From Thermoleophilia bacterium (GTDB taxonomy: Bacteria; Actinomycetota; Thermoleophilia; Gaiellales; Gaiellaceae), in the NCBI GenBank assembly GCA_029865325.1, contig JAOUHF010000003.1:1-56451 (forward strand): a DNA stretch of 56,451 nt, written 5' to 3'. A program made the position numbers and the translations under genes. Position 1 is the stretch's first letter; each line of letters starts with the position of its first letter. The notes beneath the pieces were generated by a model that saw only the letters and a list, made by a program, of their open reading frames with translations, did no database searches and was not told where the DNA came from. Below are positions 26,456 to 37,210 of the stretch, piece by piece.

Positions 26456-27526
26456 CTAGGCCTCTTCGTAGACGTCCTCGACGAAGCGTGAGAGCTCGAA
26501 CGCCGCCGCTCGTACGATCCGGATCGCCTTCTCGTAGTCCATTCGAAGCGGGCCGACGAGGCCGACGGCACCGAGCGGCGTCGACCGAATCCCGTAGGTG
26601 GCGCCGACAAGGGACACGGAGTGATGCTGGCCTCCACCGACCTCGGGCCCGACATGAACGACCGGGCGCCGCGGCTCGAGGGCGTCGCTCACGAGCTCGA
26701 GCACGGCGGCACGCCGCTCGAGAAGCTCGAGGAGACGCATCGTCGCCTCTACCTCCTCGATGCGCGCCTCTCCCAGAAGGCTCGCGGTCCCGCCGACGAA
26801 CACCTGAGGGCCCTCCTCGGAACCGACTTCGAGCAATGTCTGGCCGATGAGCTCGAGAAACGCCCGCTCTCGCGGAGCGAGCTCTGGCGCCTCGAGCCGT
26901 CGCCGAACCGAGCTCGACCCCAGCCGGCTGCCGACGAGCTGATCCTCGAGGTACTCGGAGGCCCAGGTCACGAGACCAGGGTCGACCGGCTCCTCGAGCC
27001 GGAAGTGCCGCTTGGTCACGCCACCCGTCGACGTGATCACGACCACCATCAGGCTCGTCGGCTGGAGCGCCAGGACCTCGATGTGGCGGATCGACGCCGT
27101 CTGGAGCGACGGCGCAGAGACGAGCGCAAGCAGCCGCGTTGCCTGCGAGAGCATCTCGGTCGTCGTACGCAAGGCGCCCTCGATCTCGTCGCGCATCGTT
27201 CGAAGGTCGACGCCGAGCTCATCGGGACGGCCTTCGACTGCCTCGACCAGCTCCTCGGCGTACAGGCGGTAGCCGCTCTCGGTCGGTGTCCGGCCGGCGG
27301 AGGTATGGGGATGCGTAAGCAGGCCGAGCAGCTCGAGCTCCGCAAGCTCGCCGCGAACGGTCGACGACGAGACGTGAAGGCCCGAGCGCTCGACGAGCAC
27401 CTTCGACCCGACCGGCTGGCCCGTGGCGACATGCTCCTCGATGACACGGCGAAGGATCTCGCGCTTGCGTGGTGTGAGCTGCATCCCGCTTCCGATGGTA
27501 GCCGCGGGGCCTGCTGAATCCAGCAC
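26456..27526 (-). CDS. hrcA: Heat-inducible transcription repressor HrcA
   Basis: 'LTPRKREILRRVIEEHVATGQPVGSKVLVERSGLHVSSSTVRGELAELELLGLLTHPHTSAGRTPTESGYRLYA'. Confidence 0.95.
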   Translation of the reverse strand: MLDSAGPAATIGSGMQLTPRKREILRRVIEEHVATGQPVGSKVLVERSGLHVSSSTVRGELAELELLGLLTHPHTSAGRTPTESGYRLYAEELVEAVEGRPDELGVDLRTMRDEIEGALRTTTEMLSQATRLLALVSAPSLQTASIRHIEVLALQPTSLMVVVITSTGGVTKRHFRLEEPVDPGLVTWASEYLEDQLVGSRLGSSSVRRRLEAPELAPRERAFLELIGQTLLEVGSEEGPQVFVGGTASLLGEARIEEVEATMRLLELLERRAAVLELVSDALEPRRPVVHVGPEVGGGQHHSVSLVGATYGIRSTPLGAVGLVGPLRMDYEKAIRIVRAAAFELSRFVEDVYEEA

Positions 27527-27530
27527 GCGG

Positions 27531-28655
27531 CTAGGACAGGAGCTCGGCTGTGACGCCTCCGCCGAGGAAGCGCCCGTGCCGCGTGAGGGACATTTCCTCG
27601 CCGCGTCCGTTCGTGCTCACGTCGACCAATCCACGCTCGGCGAGGCTGCTCAGCGCTTTCCGATCCAGCGCGTCGCCAACCTCAGCGACGACGAGTGGCT
27701 CGTCGAGCCGCAGCCCGAGCATGAGCTTCTCGCGCTCGTGTGTCTCGCGATCGATGATCTCGAGCTCGGAAGGCGGCTTCGCGCCACTTGCCAGGGCAGC
27801 GAGGTAACGAGCCAGGCTGGAGACATTCCGGCGACGCTCGCCCGAGACCGTCGCGACCGCACCCATGCCGACGCCGAGATAGTCACGCCCCCGCCAGTAG
27901 CCCAGGTTGTGCCGCGCCCGGAGATCCCGCCCACCGGCCTTCGCGCCCATTAGGCAGAAGTTCGCGGTCTCGTACCAGCGGTAACCGGCCGCCGTCAGCG
28001 TGTCGACGACCTGCTCGAAGTAACCCTCCATCGCCTCTGCCTGTCGCTCGAGCTCGTCGCCGTGGGCGTGCGTGAACCGCGTTCCCGGTTTGGCTTCGAG
28101 CTCGTAGCAGGAGAGGTGCTCGGGCTCGAGCGCTAACGCCTCGTCGAGATCGTGATCGAGGTCGGCGGGGCTCTGACCAGGGACGCCGTAGACGAGATCG
28201 AGCGAGAGGTTGTCGAATCCCGCCTCGCGCAGGCGGGCCACGGACCGGCGGACATCGTCGGGAGCGGCACGGCGTTCGAGCACCGCGAGCAAGTGCGGTT
28301 GAAAGCTTTGCGCGCCGAGGGAGACGCGGTTCACGCCGTGGCTGCGCAGGAGACGTGCGAGGTCGGGCGTCACGGTCTCGGGATTCGCTTCGACAGTGAG
28401 CTCCTCTGCAGCTGGAAGCCCTTCGAGCAGTCGTGCAAGCTCAGTTGCGTCAGTGAACGTCGGTGTCCCGCCCCCGAGGAAGACGGTCTCCAGTGGGTCG
28501 GCGAGAACGTCGCCTTCGAGCTCGAGCTCGGCCAGCAGAGCATCGACGTAGGAGCCGTGCTGCTCGCCGCGACCGACCACCGTCACGAAGTCGCAGTACC
28601 CGCAGCGGTGCGCGCAGAACGGGAGATGCACGTACAAGTGGCGTACGTGACCCAC
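27531..28655 (-). CDS. hemW: Radical SAM coproporphyrinogen oxidase-like / heme chaperone HemW
   Basis: 'LYVHLPFCAHRCGYCDF', 'FLGGGTPT', 'NRVSLGAQSFQPHLL'; GTG start at 28655. Confidence 0.92.
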   Translation of the reverse strand: MGHVRHLYVHLPFCAHRCGYCDFVTVVGRGEQHGSYVDALLAELELEGDVLADPLETVFLGGGTPTFTDATELARLLEGLPAAEELTVEANPETVTPDLARLLRSHGVNRVSLGAQSFQPHLLAVLERRAAPDDVRRSVARLREAGFDNLSLDLVYGVPGQSPADLDHDLDEALALEPEHLSCYELEAKPGTRFTHAHGDELERQAEAMEGYFEQVVDTLTAAGYRWYETANFCLMGAKAGGRDLRARHNLGYWRGRDYLGVGMGAVATVSGERRRNVSSLARYLAALASGAKPPSELEIIDRETHEREKLMLGLRLDEPLVVAEVGDALDRKALSSLAERGLVDVSTNGRGEEMSLTRHGRFLGGGVTAELLS

Positions 28656-28657
28656 GG

Positions 28658-30448
28658 CTACTTCTTCCGATCCGAGTCGAGGTTCAAGACGGCGAGGAAG
28701 GCCTCCTGCGGGACCTCGACGCCGCCGACCTGCTTCATCCGCTTCTTCCCCTTCTTCTGCTTCTCGAGCAGCTTCCGCTTGCGCGAGATATCGCCGCCGT
28801 AGCACTTCGCGAGCACGTCCTTGCGCCGTGCCTTGATCGTCTCCCGCGCGATAACGCGCGAGCCGATGGCCGCCTGAACGGGGACGTCGAACATCTGCCG
28901 CGGGATCTCCTTGCGCAGCCTCTCGACGAGTTGCCGCCCCCGGTCGTAGGCGAAATCGCGGTGGATGATCAGCGAGAGCGCGTCCACCTGCTCGCCCCCG
29001 ACGAGGATGTCGACGCGCGCCAGGTCGCCCGGCCGGAACCCCGCGAGCTCGTAGTCGAAGCTCGCGTATCCACGCGTGCGCGACTTGAGCTGGTCGTAGA
29101 AGTCGAAGACGATCTCGCCGAGCGGTAGCTCGTACGACAGCATGACGCGCTCCTCGCTCAGGTACTCGAGATGGTCGAAGCTCCCTCGCCGCTCGTTCGC
29201 GAGCTCCATGACCGCTCCGACGTAGTCCTTCGGGACGATGACCGACGCCTTGACGTACGGCTCTTCGACCTCGTCGAGCTCGCGCGGCATCTCCGCCGGG
29301 TTGTGCACCTCGACGATCTCCCCGGTCCGGGTCATAGCTCGGTACGCGACATTCGGTGCCGTTATCAGGAGGTCGAGGTCGAACTCGCGCTCGAGGCGTT
29401 CGCGCACGATCTCCATGTGCAGGAGCCCGAGGAAGCCACAGCGGAAGCCGAAGCCCAGCGCCTGCGAGGTCTCGGGCTCGTACGAAAGCGATCCGTCGTT
29501 GAGTTTGAGCCTCTCGAGCGCGTCCCGGAGCTCGGGGTAGTCGTCGGAGTCGGTCGGGAAGATCCCCGCGAAGACCATCGGCTTGACGTCTTGGTAGCCC
29601 GGAAGCGCCTGGTCGGCAGGACGACGGCGCGACGTGAGCGTGTCTCCGACCCGTAGGCTCGAGACGTCCTTCAGCCCGGTGATGACGTAGCCGACCTCGC
29701 CGGCTCCGAGCGAGTCCACGGGCTCTCGCGCCGGCGACAACACGCCGAGCTCCTCCGCCTCGAACGCCGTCCCTTGCGCCATCGCACGCAATGGCTCTCG
29801 GGTTTCGAAGCGACCGTCAACCACTCGCACGAAGGCGACGACGCCGCGGTACTGGTCATACGACGAGTCGAAGATGAGCGCGCGCGCAGGCGCGTCGGCA
29901 TCGCCGGTTGGCGCCGGGATCCGCTCGACGATGGCGTCGAGGACCTCCGGTACACCGTCGCCCGTCTTCGCCGAGATCCGAAGCACTCGATCAGGCGACT
30001 CGCCGAGAAGCTCGCCGAGCTCTCTTGACGAGCCGTCCGGATCGGCTTGGGGGAGATCGATCTTGTTGACGGCGGGGACGATCTCGAGCAGCCCGTCGAT
30101 CGCAAGGTACGCGTTGGCGAGGGTCTGGGCCTCGATCCCCTGGGCCGCGTCGACGACGAGTAGCGCGCCCTCGCACGCCTGCAGCGAACGGGAGACCTCG
30201 TACGTGAAGTCGACGTGACCGGGAGTGTCGATCAGGTTGAGCTCGTGTCCGCGCCAGCGCACACGAACGGCCTGGGCTTTGATGGTGATGCCACGCTCGC
30301 GCTCGAGCTCCATCGTGTCGAGCACCTGCTCGCGCATCTCCCGTTGCGTGAGCGCTCCCGTCAGCTCGAGGATGCGATCGGCGAGCGTCGACTTGCCATG
30401 GTCGATGTGCGCGATGATCGCGAAGTTGCGAATACGGTCTTGCTCCAT
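28658..30448 (-). CDS. lepA: Elongation factor 4 (LepA)
   Basis: '[28 protein letters not shown]', '[11 protein letters not shown]', '[15 protein letters not shown]', C-terminal '[27 protein letters not shown]'. Confidence 0.98.
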   Translation of the reverse strand: MEQDRIRNFAIIAHIDHGKSTLADRILELTGALTQREMREQVLDTMELERERGITIKAQAVRVRWRGHELNLIDTPGHVDFTYEVSRSLQACEGALLVVDAAQGIEAQTLANAYLAIDGLLEIVPAVNKIDLPQADPDGSSRELGELLGESPDRVLRISAKTGDGVPEVLDAIVERIPAPTGDADAPARALIFDSSYDQYRGVVAFVRVVDGRFETREPLRAMAQGTAFEAEELGVLSPAREPVDSLGAGEVGYVITGLKDVSSLRVGDTLTSRRRPADQALPGYQDVKPMVFAGIFPTDSDDYPELRDALERLKLNDGSLSYEPETSQALGFGFRCGFLGLLHMEIVRERLEREFDLDLLITAPNVAYRAMTRTGEIVEVHNPAEMPRELDEVEEPYVKASVIVPKDYVGAVMELANERRGSFDHLEYLSEERVMLSYELPLGEIVFDFYDQLKSRTRGYASFDYELAGFRPGDLARVDILVGGEQVDALSLIIHRDFAYDRGRQLVERLRKEIPRQMFDVPVQAAIGSRVIARETIKARRKDVLAKCYGGDISRKRKLLEKQKKGKKRMKQVGGVEVPQEAFLAVLNLDSDRKK

Positions 30449-30453
30449 AGGAA

Positions 30454-32076
30454 TCAGCGCTGGTCGGAGGGCTCGGAGCGCTGGGCTCGCAAGAGTAGCA
30501 GCGCCTCGAGCTCGCGAAGCCCAAGCGCTCGGCCGGCGCCGAAGTAGACGAGCCCGCCGGCGGAAAAGGCTGCCCCGAGAGAGACGAGCTGGGCGATCAG
30601 GGACTCCCCTAGCCAGGCATCGAGGCCATACCAGACGAGGAACGCGGCCGCCGCCGCGAGGGCCGCAGCGAACGCGACCCGAGCCACCACGGTGAGCGTC
30701 CTACCGACGTGCTCGAGCCCGATGCGCCGGCGCATCATCACGAGCAGGACGGTCGCGGCGACAACGTTGACCGCCGACGTCGCGAGCGGGATCCCCCAGA
30801 TTCCGAGGCGATAGAAGATCGTGTCGAACCCGGCGTTGAGCGCAACCGCGCCGAGTGCGATCGCCGTCGGAGTCCAGTTCGTCTGGACTGCGTAGAAGCT
30901 GCGGTTGAGGATCAGCATCCAGCCGTTGAACACCAGGCCGATCGAGAACGCCTGCAGGCACTGGGCTACGATCACGGTGTCATCGGCAGAGAACTCCCCG
31001 CGTTGGTAGACGAGGCGAACGATCGGCTCGGCGAGCACGATCGAGAGCAGGCCTGCTGGGAAGAGAAGGAAGGCGATCTGCCTCAGCCCCCCGTCCAGCG
31101 CGCGCCGTAGGCCCGCAGTGTCCCCCCTTGCAGCCATGCGCGCGAGCGCCGGGAAGAGAACGGTTGTGACCGCGACGGCGAAGATGCCCTGCGGGAGCAT
31201 GTAGAGGCGGAATGCCTTGTCGATCGCGGCCGGCGCGAGCTCGGGATCGAGGAGCCGCGACGCAAACAGTGTGTCGACGAGGAAGTTGACGTTCACGAGC
31301 CCGATCGTCAGGGTCACCGGGAGCATCAGCCCCAGCACTCGGCGCACCGCCGGATCCCGCCAGTCGATGACCATCGTCAGGCTGCCGTCGAGCCGTCGCA
31401 GCCAAGGGATGGGCAGCAGCAGCTGGACGAGCGTCCCGACGACCACCACTCCGGCGTACAGATAGAGCTGGCCGCTCTCGTCGTCGATCCGCGGAACGCC
31501 GATGACGAGACCGAGGATGATCACCAGGTTCCAGGCGACCGGCGCGAGCGCCGGGAGGGCGAAGTGGTGGTACGTGTTCAGGATCCCGACGACGATCCCG
31601 GAGAGCCCGAGGAGCACGACGATCGGGAAGAGGACACGTGAGAGGCCGACCGCGAGGTCGAAGTCGCCGCCGGGATCTCCGAAGGGCCGCATCAGAAGCG
31701 GCGCGAGCAGGATGAAGAGGGCGGTGATGCCGCCGAGGACGAGAAGCGTCAACCAGAAGAGAGTCGACGCGACGCGCCACGCCCGCTTCTTCTCGCCGCG
31801 TTCGAGCAGCTCGCTAAAGACCGGGACGAACGCGCCCGAGAGCGCCGCATCGGCAACGAGCGCGCGCACGAGGTTCGGAATCTGAATCGCGACGGTGAAC
31901 GCGTTTATGAGCCCCGAGACGCCGAAGTAGTACGCGCTGACCATCTCGCGCATGAGGCCGAGAACCCGCGAGACGGCTGTGGCGAGCGAGAAGACCGCCG
32001 TCGAGCGAGCGATACGCCGGCTGTAACCGGGATCGGTCGCGCCGGTGGGAGTTGAGGTGTCGGGAGGCTCGGTCAC
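30454..32076 (-). CDS. murJ: Lipid II flippase MurJ/MviN
   Basis: '[20 protein letters not shown]', '[20 protein letters not shown]', multiple membrane helices. Confidence 0.95.
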   Translation of the reverse strand: MTEPPDTSTPTGATDPGYSRRIARSTAVFSLATAVSRVLGLMREMVSAYYFGVSGLINAFTVAIQIPNLVRALVADAALSGAFVPVFSELLERGEKKRAWRVASTLFWLTLLVLGGITALFILLAPLLMRPFGDPGGDFDLAVGLSRVLFPIVVLLGLSGIVVGILNTYHHFALPALAPVAWNLVIILGLVIGVPRIDDESGQLYLYAGVVVVGTLVQLLLPIPWLRRLDGSLTMVIDWRDPAVRRVLGLMLPVTLTIGLVNVNFLVDTLFASRLLDPELAPAAIDKAFRLYMLPQGIFAVAVTTVLFPALARMAARGDTAGLRRALDGGLRQIAFLLFPAGLLSIVLAEPIVRLVYQRGEFSADDTVIVAQCLQAFSIGLVFNGWMLILNRSFYAVQTNWTPTAIALGAVALNAGFDTIFYRLGIWGIPLATSAVNVVAATVLLVMMRRRIGLEHVGRTLTVVARVAFAAALAAAAAFLVWYGLDAWLGESLIAQLVSLGAAFSAGGLVYFGAGRALGLRELEALLLLRAQRSEPSDQR

Positions 32077-32080
32077 GTTG

Positions 32081-32815
32081 TCAGCCGAGGGCGTTGTCGA
32101 GCAGCATCATCACTGCGAAGCCCGCGACCACACCTGCCGTGGCTTCGCGCTCGTTCCCTCGACCGTGACTCTCCGGGATGATCTCGTCGACGACAACGTA
32201 GACCATTGCACCCGCGGCGAAGGCGAGGGCGAACGGCAGCGCGGCGACGACTGTCCCGGCAACGCCGTAACCGAGGAGCGCGGCTGGTGGCTCGACGAGC
32301 CCGGTCGCTGCGGCGAAGCCGATCGCCATTCGCGTCGTCGCGCCGGCAGCCAGTACTGGGGCAGCTGCAGCAAAGCCCTCGGGGATGTTCTGCAAGCCGA
32401 TCGCGACGGCAATCGGGATTCCGAGTTCAGGCCCTCCGGCCGCGAAGGCAACGCCGACCGCGAGCCCCTCGGGCAGATTGTGGATCGTGAGCGCTCCGAG
32501 CATGAGCGCCGCGCGGTGCGTCTCTCCGCGCGGCGGGCGCTCGACGAAGCGCGCGTGGATATGTGGGATGTAGAAGTCGAGCAGGGCGAGCACCGCCGCG
32601 CCCACGAGGAACCCGAGGACGACCTCGCTGACCGCACCTTCGTCGAGAGCAGGCACGAGCAGACTGAAGACGGACGCTGCGAGCATGATCCCGGCGGTAG
32701 CGCCGAGCAGGGTGTCGAGAAGCCGATCACCCGGCCTCCTGATGACGAGCAGCCCCAACCCACCGACGCAGGTCGCGAGCCCGGGAGCAACGAGCCAGAA
32801 GAAGGTCGAGTCCAT
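32081..32815 (-). CDS. ZIP family metal transporter
   Basis: 'LTIHNLPEGLAVGVAFAAG', 'IGLQNIPEGFAAAAPV'. Confidence 0.9.
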   Translation of the reverse strand: MDSTFFWLVAPGLATCVGGLGLLVIRRPGDRLLDTLLGATAGIMLAASVFSLLVPALDEGAVSEVVLGFLVGAAVLALLDFYIPHIHARFVERPPRGETHRAALMLGALTIHNLPEGLAVGVAFAAGGPELGIPIAVAIGLQNIPEGFAAAAPVLAAGATTRMAIGFAAATGLVEPPAALLGYGVAGTVVAALPFALAFAAGAMVYVVVDEIIPESHGRGNEREATAGVVAGFAVMMLLDNALG

Positions 32816-32858
32816 TCTGCGAGGCGATTCTCCCAGCAGGTCCTGCTACCATCGCCCG

Positions 32859-32874
32859 GCCCGCAGCTGCGGGC
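32859..32874 (+). promoter_or_regulatory. Perfect 16-bp palindrome/hairpin in the rpsT leader
   Basis: GCCCGCAGCTGCGGGC followed by ATTTTC, ending 10 nt before the rpsT ATG. Confidence 0.55.
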
Positions 32875-32884
32875 ATTTTCTCGA

Positions 32885-33151
32885 ATGGCGAACATCAAGC
32901 AACAGAAGAAGCGCGTCCGCATCCAGGCGAGGCAACACCTCGAGAACCTTCGCTACCGCTCGACGATCAAGACGCTCACGAAGCGGCTCGAGAGCGCGGC
33001 TGCCGAGGGTGACGCCGATCTCATCGCAAGCGAGCATCGTGGCCTCGTCCGCACGATCGACCGGGCAACGACACGCGGCGCTCTCCATCGCAACACGGCC
33101 GCGCGGAAGAAGTCGCAGGCCGCGAAAATCGCGGCTGGCACGACTTCATAG
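32885..33151 (+). CDS. rpsT: 30S ribosomal protein S20
   Basis: 'MANIKQQKKRVRIQARQHLENLRYRSTIKTLTKRLESA', 'TTRGALHRNTAARKKSQAAK'. Confidence 0.95.
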   Translation: MANIKQQKKRVRIQARQHLENLRYRSTIKTLTKRLESAAAEGDADLIASEHRGLVRTIDRATTRGALHRNTAARKKSQAAKIAAGTTS

Positions 33152-33157
33152 CGCGAC

Positions 33158-34174
33158 CTACGCCGTGCGTGCGGCTTGCGGCCGGCGTATGAGATCGACG
33201 AGCGCTCGCTGAACCTCGAGATCCGCGGCGAGGCGGCTCTGGCCCTTCAATGCTCCATCGAGCTCCGCGAGACGCACGACCGCGTCGCGTAACTCCTCGG
33301 CCGAGAATCCCTCGGCCTGTTCGGACAACTTCTGCGCGCGAAACGGATGCATGCCGAGCTCTGCAGCCGCCTCCTTAGAGCCGACGCCTCTCCCAGCGAA
33401 ACGCTTCAGCGTCGAGAGGCGGGCCACGTGCCCCGTCATCGCTCCTGCCATGCGAGCGGCGACGTCGCGACGCGACCGGTCGCCCTTCTCGAAGATCGCT
33501 TCGCTCATGCCAATGAGCGAAGGCGCGTCATGAGTGCAGAGCGCGTCGGTCAGGCCGTAGAGCGGCTCGTCCCCGCTCGGAGCCGCGAGGGCGAGGACTT
33601 CGCGCTCGCCCACGGGCTCACCGGCCGCCCACGTCGCGAGCTTGTCGACCTCCGACGCAAGAGCCCGCGGATCGTCGCCGACAATCTGCACGAGCGCCAC
33701 TGACGCCTCGGGATCGGCCTGCACCCCGCGCTGCCGGAACTGCTCGGTGACCCAGCCGTGCAGGCCCTTCTTGGCGACCGCGTACTCCAATATCCGCCCC
33801 GCTTTGGCACACGCCTTCCACAAGGCAGTCGTCTTCTTGACGTCCTCGCCGACGAGAGCGAGCACGGTAGCGGGCGCAGGATTCGCCAGATAGGCGCTCA
33901 CTGCCTCGACATCGGCTGCTTTCCAACCTCCCTTACGCCGTTGGTCAGAGTCCCGTCGGCCGTCGACATCCTCGATGACGACCAGCCTCGCGTCGCCGAA
34001 GAGGCTTCCGGCGTTGCAGAGCGCAACGGCGCTCTCGCCGGAGGTGTCGAGCGCGCTGGTGACATCGATCGCCTCCGCGACGAAGTGCGTGCGAAGCCGC
34101 GCGAGTGCCGTCTCGATCTTCGGGCGGTCGCTACCCGTCAGCAGATACACCGGCTTGTCGGGAGCATCGGCCAA
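33158..34174 (-). CDS. holA: DNA polymerase III delta subunit
   Basis: 'PVYLLTGSDRPKIETALARLRTHF', 'ASEVDKLATWAAGEPV', 'LAELDGALKG'. Confidence 0.9.
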   Translation of the reverse strand: MADAPDKPVYLLTGSDRPKIETALARLRTHFVAEAIDVTSALDTSGESAVALCNAGSLFGDARLVVIEDVDGRRDSDQRRKGGWKAADVEAVSAYLANPAPATVLALVGEDVKKTTALWKACAKAGRILEYAVAKKGLHGWVTEQFRQRGVQADPEASVALVQIVGDDPRALASEVDKLATWAAGEPVGEREVLALAAPSGDEPLYGLTDALCTHDAPSLIGMSEAIFEKGDRSRRDVAARMAGAMTGHVARLSTLKRFAGRGVGSKEAAAELGMHPFRAQKLSEQAEGFSAEELRDAVVRLAELDGALKGQSRLAADLEVQRALVDLIRRPQAARTA

Positions 34175-34186
34175 AGCACCTCTACC

Positions 34187-36478
34187 CTAGCCGTGCGTAC
34201 GGACTCGAAGCTGCAGCCCGTCGGACTCGACGACGACCCGACCGTCCAGGTCCGTGCGGTAGACGGCGATCCCAGGTGACGCGGCGAGCGCCGCGAGGGT
34301 CTCCGCTCGTGGATGCCCGTAGTCGTTGTTCCGTCCGCACGAGATGACCGCGATCCGCGGACGAAGGACACGTAGCTCGTCATCGAGGCCAGGATCTGCG
34401 GACCCGTGGTGAGCGACCTTGAGGATCTCGATCCCGCCGAGCGGCAGGCGGGCGGTGACGTCGGATTCGGCATCGGCGGGAAGCAGGACGTCCGTTTGGC
34501 CATACGTCGCGACCACGACGAGCGCATTCAGGTTCGGATCTTCGGACGGGGCGCCGGGATCGGGCGGCCAGAGAGCGCGGAGGCGCAGTCCGCCGACTTT
34601 GAACTCCGATCCCGCACGAACGACGCGGATCGGGACACCCCGTTCATTCGCGGCGGCGACGGCCTCTTCGCGCTCAGGGCCGGTGGCCGCTAGCCCAGGA
34701 TCGAGGACAGCGCCAACACGGAGCTGTCGAATGACGTCTCCCGCTCCGCCGACGTGATCGCGTTGGGGGTGTGTGAGCACGAGAGCCGAGAGCGAGCGGA
34801 CTCCCATGCGAGCCAACTGGCCGGCGACATCGGCCTCGGGCGGGCCCTGATCCACCAATACGCGCGCGCTCGGAGTCTCGAGGAGGACGGAGTCCCCCTG
34901 CCCGACATCGAGAAACGTCACCCTGAGCCCGGCGGGCTGATGCCAGGTGGGCGCGGGCCGGACCGCCCACCAGCCGGCGATCGCGACGACGACCGCTCCG
35001 CCGAGAATCACGCCCAGAACCGTCCGGCGTGCCCCTAACCGCGGCGCAGATCGGCTCAGGGCGAGCCAAACCGCCGTGAGAGCAAGCGCACCTGCAAGCG
35101 CCGTCTTCGCTCCGATCTGCGCCGACGGCAGCGACGCGACGAGCCGTGCGACGAGCTCGAGCCACGCAGCCGCCCATCCCGCGAGCCAAGCAAGCGCCGC
35201 CGCCACGCCAGGGGCGAACGGATCGGCAACACCCGCGAGGAGACCGAGACCGAGGACGAGCGGGACGGCAGGCTCGGCGAGGACGTTCGCCGGAACCGTG
35301 TACAGCGGTGCCTGTCCGAAATGGAGAAGGACGATCGGCGCCGTGACCACGCCGCAGACGACGGCGACACCGAGAACTTCGGCGAGCCGAGTTGGCAACG
35401 GATAGCCGCTGAGCCGATCCCGCACGCGCGGCACGACTACGAAGATTCCTGCGACCGCGGCGAACGAGAGCTGGAACCCCGGTTCGAGGACGGACGTAGG
35501 CGACCACACGAGGAGTACGAGGGCGCCCAGTGCGAGGAAGTGCCAACGATCGTGCGGGCGCGCTGCCAGCCAAGCCAGCGAGGCCAGAGCGCCGGCGACT
35601 CCTGCTCGTACGACGGACGGCTGCCAGCCCACCGCAAGTACGTAGAGCCCGATCCCGCCCACGGTCGCGAGCTCACGCGCGGCACGCGGGAGTCGGAGCA
35701 GCCAACTCAGCCCGTAGATGCCGACTGCGAGGAACATGACGTTTTGACCCGAGACTGCGAGCAGGTGATAAAGACCCGACGCCCGAAAGTCGTCGCGCGT
35801 CCGCTCGGGAAGTCCCTCGTCCTCGCCGAGGACGACACCGAGCACGAGCCCACGATGTACGCCCGCAACTCCGCGCCCGACCGCACGCTCGACACGATCC
35901 CGGAGGCGATCTCCGACGCCGGCAATACCCTCGCGAGACCCCGTCTGCCGCCAGGTGCCGCCGCGAAGGACGACGTGGATCCCCTGGCGCGCCAGCCAGG
36001 CCCGCTCGTCGAACCCGTCCCCGGGCTCGCGCGGCTCGGTGACGCGAACCACGGTCTCGAGGATCGCGCCACGCGGCGGTGATCGGCCGACCGGGAGCAA
36101 GAGCAGAACCCGCTCCCGGACACGCGACTCGCCGAATCGCCTCACCTCGGCCTGAACGCGGACGGCCCACGAGGTCGTTCGAGCGGGACCGACGACGACG
36201 AGCTCTGCAGATGCGGTCTCCCCGATCTCGTGCGAAAGCGCGCTCGAGGCCATGGCGTCGAGCCGCAGCCCTCCCCACCACAAACCCGCGACGAGGAGAG
36301 CGCATCCGATCGCGACGACGCGCGCCCTGTCGGCGAAGAGGCCAACTGCAGCCAGCGCGAGGCATCCCGCAAGGGCAAGCGCTGGGCCGGCAACCGACAT
36401 CGTGTTAGAGGCCGCGAGCCCGGCGCAGGCCGCGCCCACCAGCAACGAGGGCCAGTGTTGCTCGACGACTCGCCTCAC
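34187..36478 (-). CDS. comEC: ComEC/Rec2 DNA internalization protein with MBL domain
   Basis: 'GLYHLLAVSGQNVMFLAVGIY', 'VTFLDVGQGDSVLLETPSARVLVDQGP', 'LTHPQRDHVGG'. Confidence 0.95.
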   Translation of the reverse strand: MRRVVEQHWPSLLVGAACAGLAASNTMSVAGPALALAGCLALAAVGLFADRARVVAIGCALLVAGLWWGGLRLDAMASSALSHEIGETASAELVVVGPARTTSWAVRVQAEVRRFGESRVRERVLLLLPVGRSPPRGAILETVVRVTEPREPGDGFDERAWLARQGIHVVLRGGTWRQTGSREGIAGVGDRLRDRVERAVGRGVAGVHRGLVLGVVLGEDEGLPERTRDDFRASGLYHLLAVSGQNVMFLAVGIYGLSWLLRLPRAARELATVGGIGLYVLAVGWQPSVVRAGVAGALASLAWLAARPHDRWHFLALGALVLLVWSPTSVLEPGFQLSFAAVAGIFVVVPRVRDRLSGYPLPTRLAEVLGVAVVCGVVTAPIVLLHFGQAPLYTVPANVLAEPAVPLVLGLGLLAGVADPFAPGVAAALAWLAGWAAAWLELVARLVASLPSAQIGAKTALAGALALTAVWLALSRSAPRLGARRTVLGVILGGAVVVAIAGWWAVRPAPTWHQPAGLRVTFLDVGQGDSVLLETPSARVLVDQGPPEADVAGQLARMGVRSLSALVLTHPQRDHVGGAGDVIRQLRVGAVLDPGLAATGPEREEAVAAANERGVPIRVVRAGSEFKVGGLRLRALWPPDPGAPSEDPNLNALVVVATYGQTDVLLPADAESDVTARLPLGGIEILKVAHHGSADPGLDDELRVLRPRIAVISCGRNNDYGHPRAETLAALAASPGIAVYRTDLDGRVVVESDGLQLRVRTHG

Positions 36479-37098
36479 GGGGTCACAAGGTCGCGCAGCT
36501 GCTCGATCCGCGTCGGCCCGATGCCAGGCACGGCGTCCAGGTCGTCGACCGACCTGAACGGACCGTGCTCGGCTCGGTAGTCGAGGATCTTCTGCGCGGT
36601 TATCGGCCCCACCCCGGGGAGCTCGTCGAGCTGATCGGCCGTCGCCGAATAGAGGCTGAGCTTGGGCCCAAGCGCGCCGGCTACGCCCGTTGCACTCCCG
36701 GCGAGCACCTCGCCCGACGGCTCGGCACCCATCGACCCGGCAACCCCAGCCGCCGCAAGTCGGCGCGGGACGAGAACCTGCACCCCGTCGACGAGGGGAG
36801 CGGCGAGATTGAGTGCGGCCAGCTCGGCACCACGTGTAGCGCCGCCCGCGCGGGAGACAGCGTCCGCCACACGCGCTCCTTCACGGAGACGATAGAGACC
36901 AGGCCGACGCACAGCACCCACGACGTGGACTACGAGCGCGCTCCGAGCCGGAGCTTGCGCTACGGGCTCGAGCGGAGCGACGACCTCGGGGGAGGTCGCC
37001 GTACCCGCCTGCGCCAGGCGGTGCCCGGCCAGCGCGAGCACCACCAGGAGCGCGCTGAGCGCAACCAGCGCGGTCGACCGCGAAACGGCGAACGGCAT
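36475..37098 (-). CDS. comEA: ComEA helix-hairpin-helix DNA-binding protein
   Basis: SLBB-like 'VVHVVGAVRRPGLYRLREGARVADAVSRAGG' and HhH 'LDELPGVGPITAQKILDYRAEHGPFRSVDDLDAVPGIG'. Confidence 0.94.
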   Translation of the reverse strand: MPFAVSRSTALVALSALLVVLALAGHRLAQAGTATSPEVVAPLEPVAQAPARSALVVHVVGAVRRPGLYRLREGARVADAVSRAGGATRGAELAALNLAAPLVDGVQVLVPRRLAAAGVAGSMGAEPSGEVLAGSATGVAGALGPKLSLYSATADQLDELPGVGPITAQKILDYRAEHGPFRSVDDLDAVPGIGPTRIEQLRDLVTP

Positions 37099-37210
37099 GC
37101 GTCGATGGTCGCCCGAGCACGATCACAGGTGGGACACGGCTTCGTGCCGAGTCCGTGCCAATCGATCATGCCGTCGCACGCCACAGCAATGAGCGAGCTA
37201 TGCGCCCGTC

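Noticed and set aside
26456-27540. CIRCE element expected for HrcA control
   Set aside because: No TTAGCACTC-N9-GAGTGCTAA seen near hrcA/dnaJ; hrcA is packed directly behind hemW.
32045-32884. Long upstream extension of the rpsT ORF
   Set aside because: Antisense to the ZIP transporter gene; S20 begins at MANIKQQKKR (32885).
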